Source: CAZKMM01 sp964553915 | Lineage (GTDB): Bacteria > RBG-13-61-14 > DRUE01 | DNA length: 6,250 nucleotides | NCBI GenBank assembly: GCA_964553915.1 | Contig: CAZKMM010000134.1 | Coordinates: 1 to 6,250 of the forward strand | Direction: 5' to 3' | Shown here: positions 1-5,753 of the stretch, one piece after another | Layout of the letters: each line of letters starts with the position of its first letter | Numbering within the stretch: the stretch's first letter is position 1 | Notes under the pieces: model-generated | Database searches by the model: none | Seen by the model: the letters and a program-made list of their open reading frames with translations, nothing else | Told to the model about the DNA's origin: nothing | Position numbers and translations under genes: made by a program

Positions 1-1
1 T

Positions 2-529
2 AAAGGCAAAAACATCGCTCAGGTGCTGGAAATGACGGTTGATGAAGCTTATGAATTTTTCTACAATGTCCCGCCCATCAGGAAAAAGCTCCAGACCCTT
101 AAAGATGTGGGGCTGGGATATATTCAATTAGGACAGCCGGCTACCACTCTCAGCGGTGGGGAAGCTCAGAGAATCAAGCTCAGCCGGGAACTTTCTAAAA
201 GAGCCACAGGCAGAACCTTATATATTCTGGATGAGCCCACCACCGGGCTTCATTATGCAGATGTCCAGAAACTACTTGATGTCCTGCGAAGACTGGTTGA
301 GCAGGGAAATACTGTGATTGTCATTGAGCATAATCTGGAAGTAATCAAAACCGCAGACTGGATTATTGACCTGGGTCCAGAAGGCGGTGATGAGGGCGGA
401 TACATTGTTGCGGAAGGACCTCCGGAAAAAATCGTAGAGGTAAAGGAATCATATACCGGGCAATTTTTACGCACGATACTTGCCTACCCAAAAAGTTACG
501 ATGAGGATTCTTGTTCCATTTCTATCTAA
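2..529 (+). CDS. uvrA: UvrABC excinuclease subunit A, C-terminal part (5' partial)
   Basis: UvrA is the damage-recognition ATPase of nucleotide excision repair; it acts as a dimer with UvrB on DNA in the cytoplasm. The frame is open to the left edge, and the codons before the first possible GTG (position 23) still read as UvrA (KGKNIAQ), so the gene is cut by the window and does not start at 23. About 175 C-terminal residues are present, covering most of the second ABC ATPase domain. Visible are the ABC signature LSGGEAQ (about residues 50-56 of the fragment), Walker B LYILDEPTTGLH (73-84) and the H-loop VIVIEHN (105-111). The C-terminus, with YTGQFLRTIL followed by a short tail, is where UvrA proteins normally end. 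The Walker A motifs and zinc fingers lie upstream. A TAA stop closes it. Identification rests on motifs diagnostic of UvrA rather than other ABC proteins. Confidence 0.97.
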   Translation, partial: KGKNIAQVLEMTVDEAYEFFYNVPPIRKKLQTLKDVGLGYIQLGQPATTLSGGEAQRIKLSRELSKRATGRTLYILDEPTTGLHYADVQKLLDVLRRLVEQGNTVIVIEHNLEVIKTADWIIDLGPEGGDEGGYIVAEGPPEKIVEVKESYTGQFLRTILAYPKSYDEDSCSISI

Positions 530-534
530 TTTTT

Positions 535-562
535 GGGCTGACCTTGATTTTTGCAAGAGCCC
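535..562 (+). terminator. Imperfect hairpin after uvrA, weak terminator candidate
   Basis: GGGCT (535-539) pairs with AGCCC (558-562), and inside it CTTG (543-546) pairs with CAAG (554-557). This leaves a 3-nt bulge and a 7-nt loop. Only a short CTTT follows instead of a proper U-tract, so termination would be inefficient. The element lies 5 nt after the uvrA stop and overlaps the proposed -35 box of the next gene. It could equally be a chance structure. Confidence 0.28.
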
Positions 563-571
563 CTTTAAAAT
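544..571 (+). promoter_or_regulatory. Candidate sigma70-type promoter for the GT4 gene
   Basis: TTGATT (544-549, 4 of 6 to TTGACA) is followed after 16 nt by TAAAAT (566-571, 5 of 6 to TATAAT). Transcription would begin near 578, only about 3 nt before the ATG at 581, giving a leaderless or nearly leaderless mRNA. This agrees with the absence of any Shine-Dalgarno sequence before that start. The region is AT-rich, so chance matches are possible. Confidence 0.38.
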
Positions 572-580
572 TAGTAAACA

Positions 581-1675
581 ATGAAAATTCTTTATTATTA
601 CCCTGCTCGTTTTCCTATCACAATGTATGGTGGCACTCCCCGAGTAATTCAGTGGCTGATTTCTGAGCTTAAAAAGCGGGAACATCAGATTTACTTGATG
701 GCTTTGGAGGGTTCTGAACTTGAAGGGGTTGAGCTAATACCCATTAGCGAAAAAGATAGTCCCCAAAACATTATCAATAAGGTTCCTGAAGATGTGGATA
801 TAATTCATCTTTTTTCTTATAAAACTCTTTACAATTTCAATAAGCCTTTGCTTATAACTTTTGACCGTCTAGGAGTGGTAAGAAAATTTCATCCAAACAC
901 AGTTTTTATTAGCAAAAGGCAGGCAGAGTTATATCATTCTAAATGTTTTATTTATCATGGACTTCCAGTTGAAGAATATCCTCATTGTGAAGAAAAAGAA
1001 GACTATCTTGTTTTTATAGGCACCAGCGCTTATGGGAAGAATCTTGAAGGTGCGATTAGAGTAGCAAAAGATGCCGGCATTCGGTTATTCATTGCAGGAA
1101 CATATCGCTTTAGTTTGAGCCCCAAGATAAAATCTTTAGGAATAATAGACGAGGGGCAAAAAAAACAGCTCTTAAAAAAAGCTCGTGGCTTTATTTTTCC
1201 AGTTATCTGGGATGAGCCTTTCGGGTTGGTCAATATTGAGGCGCTTGCTTGCGGAACACCAATAATTGCTACTCCATTTGGAGCAAATCCTGAGATTATA
1301 AACCAAGATGTTGGATTTATCTGTCAAAGCCACCAAGAAATGGTGGAAGCAGTGAGTAGGTTAGATGAAATTTCTCCTCAAAATTGCCGAGCAAGGGTTG
1401 AAAAATATTTTAATTCCTCCCGGATGGCAGAACAATATTTAAATATGTATAAACGGGTGCTGGAAGGCGGTCGCATTCATCCAGATGCCCAGCCTTATGT
1501 TGAGCCAAATATAGATACAAGCAAAATTTATCACTATTACCAGGGATTTTCTGCCCCTGGATTTTTTTATCGTAAATTAGGCTCTAAAATAAATTCTTTT
1601 TACGGACGCTGGAGAGAATGGCAACGAAGATTTGAGGCTAACAAAATATCAGCTCTAGATCTAACTGATAAATAA
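581..1675 (+). CDS. Glycosyltransferase family 4 (GT-B fold)
   Basis: This is a retaining glycosyltransferase expected to move a sugar from a nucleotide-sugar donor to an acceptor at the cytoplasmic face of the membrane; the exact substrate cannot be read from the sequence. The 364 residues show the N-terminal Rossmann strand MKILYYYP, a glycine-containing acceptor loop MYGGTPRV (15-22), and a second domain starting near YLVFIGTSAYGKN (142-153). The GT4 donor site is WDEPFGLVNIEALACGTPIIA (210-230), containing the E-x7-E pair E212/E220, followed by GANPEII. About 65 residues after the GT-B core (from about 300) form a tail rich in aromatic and basic residues, not recognised and possibly membrane- or partner-associating. 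The start is fixed: an in-frame TAA lies at 575-577 and the next Met (residue 15) would remove the first strand. No Shine-Dalgarno sequence precedes it. GC content is lower than in uvrA. It stands alone between uvrA and draG, so context does not name a pathway. Confidence 0.9.
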   Translation: MKILYYYPARFPITMYGGTPRVIQWLISELKKREHQIYLMALEGSELEGVELIPISEKDSPQNIINKVPEDVDIIHLFSYKTLYNFNKPLLITFDRLGVVRKFHPNTVFISKRQAELYHSKCFIYHGLPVEEYPHCEEKEDYLVFIGTSAYGKNLEGAIRVAKDAGIRLFIAGTYRFSLSPKIKSLGIIDEGQKKQLLKKARGFIFPVIWDEPFGLVNIEALACGTPIIATPFGANPEIINQDVGFICQSHQEMVEAVSRLDEISPQNCRARVEKYFNSSRMAEQYLNMYKRVLEGGRIHPDAQPYVEPNIDTSKIYHYYQGFSAPGFFYRKLGSKINSFYGRWREWQRRFEANKISALDLTDK

Positions 1676-1687
1676 AAAAATTTTTTT
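1674..1687. other. A7T7 tract at the 3' end of the GT4 gene
   Basis: Seven A (1674-1680, beginning inside the TAA stop) are followed directly by seven T (1681-1687). The T-run could help release RNA polymerase, but there is no GC-rich stem before it, so it is not a standard intrinsic terminator. A-tracts of this kind curve DNA. It marks the boundary between the GT4 gene and the draG leader. Confidence 0.4.
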
Positions 1688-1718
1688 GTTTAAAGTGGTT
1701 AAAAAGTCTTTCTATTTC

Positions 1719-1730
1719 TCTCCAGGGAGA
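1719..1730. repeat. Short perfect dyad over the leader ribosome binding site
   Basis: TCTCC (1719-1723) and GGAGA (1726-1730) form a perfect inverted repeat around a 2-nt centre. The right arm contains the Shine-Dalgarno bases of the candidate leader ORF. The loop is too small for a good RNA hairpin, so a protein-binding dyad or coincidence is more likely than an RNA switch. Confidence 0.25.
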
Positions 1731-1735
1731 TATAA

Positions 1736-1810
1736 ATGGCGAGCTCAATTAATGCGTTGACAAAAAACCTTTTAAAAATGATAGGCAAATTGAAATCAAC
1801 CAGGGGATGA
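1736..1810 (+). CDS. Candidate 24-residue leader ORF coupled to draG
   Basis: An ATG at 1736 is preceded at 6-nt spacing by AGGGAG (1724-1729), the strongest Shine-Dalgarno sequence on the plus strand of this window. The frame encodes 24 residues starting MASSINALTK and ending KSTRG, lysine-rich with no acidic residue, then stops at TGA 1808-1810. That stop overlaps the draG start as ATGA (1807-1810), a typical coupling arrangement. The draG ATG itself has a G-run directly against it and no spaced Shine-Dalgarno sequence, which fits reinitiation after this ORF. No known leader-peptide family is recognised. Against it, a TTGACA promoter-like box lies inside the ORF, and a frame of 25 codons can occur by chance. 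If that promoter is the real one, the ORF is not on the draG transcript. Confidence 0.35.
   Translation: MASSINALTKNLLKMIGKLKSTRG
1757..1785 (+). promoter_or_regulatory. Candidate sigma70-type promoter for draG
   Basis: A perfect TTGACA (1757-1762) is followed after 17 nt by GATAGG (1780-1785), which matches TATAAT at only 3 of 6 positions. Transcription would start near 1792 and give a leader of about 15 nt before draG. The -35 box is excellent and the -10 box poor. It lies inside the candidate leader ORF, so the two interpretations compete. Confidence 0.35.
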
Positions 1811-2772
1811 TGAAAGAGAATTTCCTTGGCACAATATTGGGCTGTGCGGTAGGAGATGCTCTGGGCGCTCCTTTTGAAGGATTGAAGGGCTCAATTATCC
1901 GCTCCGAGGAAAATCTCCTTGGAGGCTATCGGCAAATCCCGAACTATCCCCTCGGTCAATATACTGATGACACCCAGCTTACCCTTGCCCTGGCAGAGAC
2001 CTATATTGCCAATAAAGGATTTAAAGGCACGGACTTTGCCCGCAGGCTGGCTGAGCTCTGGGCAAAAGGAGAAATCATCGGAGCAGGTCTTTCCTGCACT
2101 GATGCGGTGAGAAACCTGCAAAAAGGAAAACCCTGGCAGGAATCCGGCACCGAGGAAGGCAGAGCCGGGAATGGAACCGCAATGCGAGCCAGCCCGGTCG
2201 GACTCTGGAATTATGATAATCCCGAGCAGTTGAAAAAAGATGCTATCTTCCAGAGCCAGATTACCCATCGGGATTCCCGGGCTAAGGCTGGTGCCTGTGC
2301 GGTAGCCTGGGTGGTGGCTTATAATCTCACTCACGACCAGATAGACACTGAAGAGCTCATCAGCGGGGTGGCGGAATTTGTCCAAGATGTTGACCGGGAG
2401 TTCTCAAAATATCTGGCTCGCTTACAAGAATGGCTGGAAAAGAATGAGCAGGTGGCGATAATGGAAATCTCCTGCGCCGGCTGGATTGAACCGGTACGGT
2501 GGATTGATATGATTAGCCCCTTTGTTATTCCCACGGTGCTGATTGCCCTTTATAATTTCCTCCGCTCCCCGGATGACTTTTCTCTCACCCTGGAACGAAC
2601 CCTGAAAGTGGGCGGAGATACGGATACCACCTGCGCCATTGCTGGAGCTATCAGCGGGTCTTTTAATGGCATTTCCGCCATTCCCGAGCAACTCCTTTTA
2701 GACCTCTACCAGCGAGACCTGATTGAAAACACTGCCCTCAGGCTTTACCAGGCAAGGCATCAAAATTTGTAA
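1807..2772 (+). CDS. ADP-ribosylglycohydrolase (DraG/ARH family)
   Basis: This family hydrolyses ADP-ribose from modified proteins or other acceptors using a two-Mg2+ centre in the cytoplasm; DraG, for example, reactivates dinitrogenase reductase. The 321 residues are a normal family length. The N-terminus FLGTILGCAVGDALGAPFEG is classic. Metal-binding signatures are all present: TDDT (53-56), the H-R-D segment around D156, and GGDTDT (269-274) near the C-terminus. GNGTAMRASPVG (121-132) is the usual central motif. No catalytic residue appears to be missing. The start is ATG at 1807 or the adjacent ATG at 1810; in-frame sequence upstream has a stop at 1750 and no usable start between. No nitrogenase gene or ADP-ribosyltransferase partner is visible here, so the substrate is unknown. 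Its GC content, about 57% in a sampled 60-nt stretch, is far above the downstream R-M genes, which suggests it is native chromosome and not part of that cassette. Confidence 0.95.
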   Translation: MMKENFLGTILGCAVGDALGAPFEGLKGSIIRSEENLLGGYRQIPNYPLGQYTDDTQLTLALAETYIANKGFKGTDFARRLAELWAKGEIIGAGLSCTDAVRNLQKGKPWQESGTEEGRAGNGTAMRASPVGLWNYDNPEQLKKDAIFQSQITHRDSRAKAGACAVAWVVAYNLTHDQIDTEELISGVAEFVQDVDREFSKYLARLQEWLEKNEQVAIMEISCAGWIEPVRWIDMISPFVIPTVLIALYNFLRSPDDFSLTLERTLKVGGDTDTTCAIAGAISGSFNGISAIPEQLLLDLYQRDLIENTALRLYQARHQNL

Positions 2773-2789
2773 GAACGTCTAATAAATAA

Positions 2790-2818
2790 TTGCTTTCCAA
2801 TAAAAAAGGCGATAAAAT
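2790..2818 (+). promoter_or_regulatory. Candidate sigma70-type promoter for the methyltransferase gene
   Basis: TTGCTT (2790-2795, 3 of 6 to TTGACA) and TAAAAT (2813-2818, 5 of 6 to TATAAT) are separated by exactly 17 nt. The start would be near 2825, giving a leader of about 28 nt. It is the only well-spaced candidate seen in the 80-nt gap between draG and the methyltransferase, and would let the R-M pair be transcribed independently. Confidence 0.45.
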
Positions 2819-2827
2819 AAAAAGCAA
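2790..2827. repeat. Inverted repeat framing the methyltransferase promoter
   Basis: TTGCTTT (2790-2796) and AAAGCAA (2821-2827) are exact reverse complements, 24 nt apart. The left arm covers the proposed -35 box and the right arm the expected transcription start. The layout resembles an operator or autoregulatory site, but 7-bp arms in AT-rich DNA may be chance. Confidence 0.3.
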
Positions 2828-2852
2828 AATTACCAGGATTTGATAAAAAAGG

Positions 2853-3863
2853 ATGAGCTATAAAAAGGAGAAAATTAGTCTTTTTCCTGAATTTCAAGAA
2901 AATAAATCTCTCCCCAGTAAGACCACAGAAAAGTTAAGAAGATTAGACCTTCATGGCGAGCTAAAAAAGAAAATACTCCCTTTGTGTCGCCTAAGATACG
3001 GAGAAATCTGGGAAGACCCAATAAAAGGTCATCGGGTGGGAGTTTTAGATGCGACCAAGAGAGAAGATGTAAAGAAAATTATGAAAAAAGAGAAAACTGT
3101 TTTAATCATAAATGACCCTCCTTATAATGTTAAAGTTGGAAACGCTAATACTGAAAATCTTTTTAAATGGAAGTTAAAAGATTATCTGGAATTTTCAGAA
3201 AAATGGATAAAAAATGCTTTAGAAATTATGGATAAGGATGCTCATCTTTACATTTGGTTAGGAGCAGATTATAAAGATAATTTTCAACCTTTACCAGATT
3301 TTATGATTCTGATGAGAAGATTTAAAGAATTAAAGCCAAGAAATTTTATCACTTTAAGAAATCAAAGGGGATACGGGACTCAAAAAAACTGGATGTGGAT
3401 TCGCCAGGAACTATTGTATTATGTTAAAGGCAATCCCAAATTTAATGTGGTTTATACAGAAATCCCTAAAGTTTTGAGAGGATATTACAAAGTAGTTAAT
3501 GGAAGACTAACAGAAAATTTAGAAAGAAGTAAATCTAATACTATAAGAGCTGGCAATGTTTGGCTAGATATTCAGCAGGTTTTTTATCGGCTAGAGGAAA
3601 ATGTCCCTGGTTGCTATGCCCAAAAGCCACTAAAAGCAATTGAAAGAATTATTCTGAGTAGCAGTGAAGAAGGGGACTTGGTGGTTGATTTTTTCTCTCA
3701 CTCTGGGACAACCTTACTCGCCGGGGAAATTCATAATAGAAAAGTATATACATTTGACTTAGACCCTATTTTTGCAGAAATTACTATCCGAAGGTTAGAA
3801 CATTATAGGGAAAGCGGAAGAACTGGCTGGCAATGGAGAAATCCTTTTCCTGAAATAGAATAA
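2853..3863 (+). CDS. DNA N6-adenine/N4-cytosine methyltransferase, beta class (Type II R-M)
   Basis: It transfers a methyl group from S-adenosylmethionine to DNA bases and should protect host DNA from the nuclease encoded next. In 336 residues the order is catalytic motif IV NDPPYN (87-92) first, a variable region from about 140 to 250 that would hold the target recognition domain, then QKPLKAIERII (257-267) and motif I DFFSHSGTT (279-287), with FDLDP (301-305) as the following acidic strand. This order defines beta-class N6_N4_Mtase proteins. DPPY favours adenine-N6, though N4-cytosine cannot be excluded. Motif I is unusual: family members usually show D-P-F-x-G-S-G-T-T. About 85 residues precede DPPY, a long N-terminal extension for the class. 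The start is fixed by in-frame TGA and TAA codons at 2841-2846; AAGG lies directly against the ATG, so ribosome binding looks weak. Local GC near 32% is well below draG. Target sequence is not readable from the protein. Confidence 0.9.
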   Translation: MSYKKEKISLFPEFQENKSLPSKTTEKLRRLDLHGELKKKILPLCRLRYGEIWEDPIKGHRVGVLDATKREDVKKIMKKEKTVLIINDPPYNVKVGNANTENLFKWKLKDYLEFSEKWIKNALEIMDKDAHLYIWLGADYKDNFQPLPDFMILMRRFKELKPRNFITLRNQRGYGTQKNWMWIRQELLYYVKGNPKFNVVYTEIPKVLRGYYKVVNGRLTENLERSKSNTIRAGNVWLDIQQVFYRLEENVPGCYAQKPLKAIERIILSSSEEGDLVVDFFSHSGTTLLAGEIHNRKVYTFDLDPIFAEITIRRLEHYRESGRTGWQWRNPFPEIE

Positions 3864-3871
3864 TTTTTAAA

Positions 3872-4452
3872 ATGAATTTAGAGCAGTTAAAAGAATATCT
3901 AAATAATCTGATTAGCTCTCTCTCAATAAAGGATAAAAAAATATTAAAAGCAAGATTAAAAAGTTTAACCTCAGCATTTCCTTTCAATGAATATGAATAT
4001 ATTTTAATGTTCTTACAAGACCGAAAAATTATCTCCTTTCAAGATTATGAAATTTTAAGAAAAAATTATGTTTCATCTAACCGATATTTAGAACTCTATA
4101 CTCTTGCTCCTCGAATTTTTGGAGAAATCTGGGCACATCAGCATATTATGGATTTAGACCATAGATTTATAAAACCAGATAAAAATATAGATTCTAATTA
4201 CGAAGGACAATATGATTTATGGATAGAAGGAATAAAAGTTGAAATAAAATCAGCGAGAGCCATTAACACTAAAAAGAGAGGAAACTTGGTTGCCAAAGCT
4301 TTACCATTCGGTACTAAGGAACCGTTTTGGATGAACTATCAACAGATAAAGTTAGATGTAGCAGATGTTTTTGTTTTTATCGGGGTTTGGATTGATAGAA
4401 TTATTTATTGGGTTTTGTCTAACAAGGAGGTAAAACAAAATCCATATTTGAG
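3872..4452 (+). CDS. Putative Type II restriction endonuclease, PD-(D/E)XK type (3' truncated by gap)
   Basis: No named family is recognised; the call rests on position and an apparent nuclease core. The 193 readable residues have a helical, lysine-rich N-terminal part (1-65), then FGEIWAHQHI (83-92) and YEGQYDLWIEGIKVEIKSARA (110-130). D115 followed by E124-I-K126, with E85 as a possible further acidic ligand, matches the D...ExK arrangement of PD-(D/E)XK nucleases, which cut DNA with Mg2+. It starts 8 nt after the methyltransferase stop without a Shine-Dalgarno sequence, consistent with coupling to the upstream gene; an in-frame TGA at 3851-3853 with no ATG, GTG or TTG after it fixes the ATG. 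Methyltransferase-first order would favour protection before cleavage. The sampled GC is about 22%, the lowest in the window. The C-terminus lies in the assembly gap, so full length and intactness are unknown. A different nuclease or accessory role is possible. Confidence 0.66.
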
Positions 4453-4552
4453 NNNNNNNNNNNNNNNNNNNNNNNNNNNNNNNNNNNNNNNNNNNNNNNN
4501 NNNNNNNNNNNNNNNNNNNNNNNNNNNNNNNNNNNNNNNNNNNNNNNNNNNN
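4453..4552. other. Assembly gap of exactly 100 N
   Basis: One hundred N separate two contigs. A round 100 is commonly used when the gap length is unknown, so distances across it are not meaningful. The gap removes the 3' end of the plus-strand nuclease gene and the 3' end of the minus-strand glycosidase gene, which converge on it, as well as any terminator between them. Frames continuing through the Ns on either strand read antisense sequence of the other gene and are not real. Confidence 0.99.
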
Positions 4553-5753
4553 GGTCTTTTTTAAGCTGAAACTCATCCTCTGCGGGAATTTCCAGCTCAT
4601 ATTCTCCGGTTCCGCAGAGAAAAATCTCAAAAAGCTGAATTTTGTCCGGAAGGGGAATTTTATAGCTCACGCTTCCGCCTTCTGCAATTCTCAGCACCTG
4701 ATTAGTCGGATACCGGCTCCAGAGCCGGGCAGTTCCCCTACGCACCTTTTTACTCTCCACCAGATATTTATCTTCTTCACCGACATTAAGAAAGATAAAC
4801 TGAGGAGAAAATTTTTTTGCTTTAACCCAGCGGAGCGGAGCCAGATAAACCCCGTCATAAAACCAGCCTGCGTGACTCACATACCAATCTTGGTTAAAAT
4901 TCAAAACCTCAGCACAATGAGCAATTAAAAGGGTGATTTCGTTTTTCTCATCAAAATGGTAAGGATTATCCGAGACAAAAATTCGGGTCAGCCGATAGTG
5001 GTAATAAGGCGAGCAGACCGAAAGATAAAACTTTCCTTTATACTCAAAAACAAAGGGAGATTCAGTATGACCGGAATTTATCAGATAAGGTTTTTCTGTT
5101 AAAATCAGGGCAAATTCCGGCTCGGACCAGTGAATTAAATCCCTGCCTCGGCGAAAAGCCACGGTGCTGAAATGCCTATCCTTGGAGTAGGTTTTGGTGT
5201 AGTAGAGCAGATATTCACCATTGTATTCAAAGACCATTGGGTCTCGGGCATCATAAAAATCCCGGAAAAGGGGATTGGCAGGGTGGCGTTTCCAGTTAAA
5301 AAGGTCCGTGCTCTGGGCAAGATTAATCATAGAATTCAAATGCCCGCCTCCGCCTGCATAAAACATATAATAAACTCCATCCTTCTCAATGATATGCGGA
5401 GCCCAGAGGTGGGTTTCGCCCAATTGTTTGTCAATTTTCAGGGCTGGGGGATGTTTTTGCCAGGGAATCTGAAAAAGCCGGGGAGAGCTGGCATGGGCAA
5501 ATTGATGTTCTGCCCAGGCAGGAGGAATGATTGCCTTCCAGTGAGTAATCCCGAACAGATGATAGCGACCATCCTTTCCCTGAACAATGCAGTGGTCATT
5601 GATATACCAGCTGGTCTTCTCTCCTGCTGAGGGGTCATAAATATGCTGACTTGGTTTGAGCAGAGGAAGATAAAATTCTTCTCCGGGCGATGAAGCCCGA
5701 GCAGAAGAAAAATTGAGCAGAAAAATAAACCCCAAGCTCAATAATCGTCTCAT
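4553..5753 (-). CDS. Exported five-bladed beta-propeller glycoside hydrolase-like protein (3' truncated by gap)
   Basis: It probably cleaves or binds a glycan outside the cytoplasm; substrate is unknown. The readable 400 residues begin with a signal peptide, MRRLL plus a hydrophobic stretch to about residue 14, with likely cleavage after ARA (18-20). The body resembles the GH32/GH43/GH68 propeller fold: WYINDH (49-54) supplies a candidate D53 nucleophile or base, HLWAPHIIEKDGVYYMFYA (115-133) is a typical blade strand, ARDP (169-172) gives the stabilising D171, and HTESP (229-233) gives a candidate acid E231. After about residue 345 a beta-rich segment suggests the start of a C-terminal sandwich domain, cut by the gap. 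AGGAG lies 6 nt before the ATG (within 5757-5764), a strong ribosome binding site. The start overlaps the stop of the upstream GT2 gene as ATGA, so the two are translationally coupled. Family number within the propeller clans cannot be fixed by eye. Confidence 0.78.

Noticed and set aside
23..25. GTG as start of a small ABC protein
   Set aside because: The frame is open upstream to the window edge and the extra codons match UvrA, so this is an internal Val of a truncated uvrA.
467..685. 72-codon minus-strand frame over the uvrA-GT4 junction
   Set aside because: It spans the antisense of two confident genes and their promoter region and encodes no recognisable protein.
1158..1180. A8 (1158-1165) and A7 (1174-1180) tracts in the GT4 gene as phase-variation sites
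   Set aside because: They encode Lys codons in a region where Lys is natural, and the frame is intact. Tracts this short are common in AT-rich genes; nothing else indicates slippage control.
1676..1806. Riboswitch or structured RNA in the 131-nt region before draG
   Set aside because: Apart from a 12-nt dyad and the A7T7 tract no long paired stems or known riboswitch core motifs were seen.
1891..2385. 164-codon minus-strand open frame within draG
   Set aside because: The plus strand carries an intact DraG protein with all metal-binding motifs; the antisense product resembles nothing and reflects draG's higher GC content. The frame at 2422-2691 is rejected for the same reason.
5172..5630. 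152-codon plus-strand open frame
   Set aside because: It is antisense to the exported glycosidase gene, whose product has a signal peptide, propeller motifs and a strong ribosome site; the plus-strand translation shows no recognisable domain.
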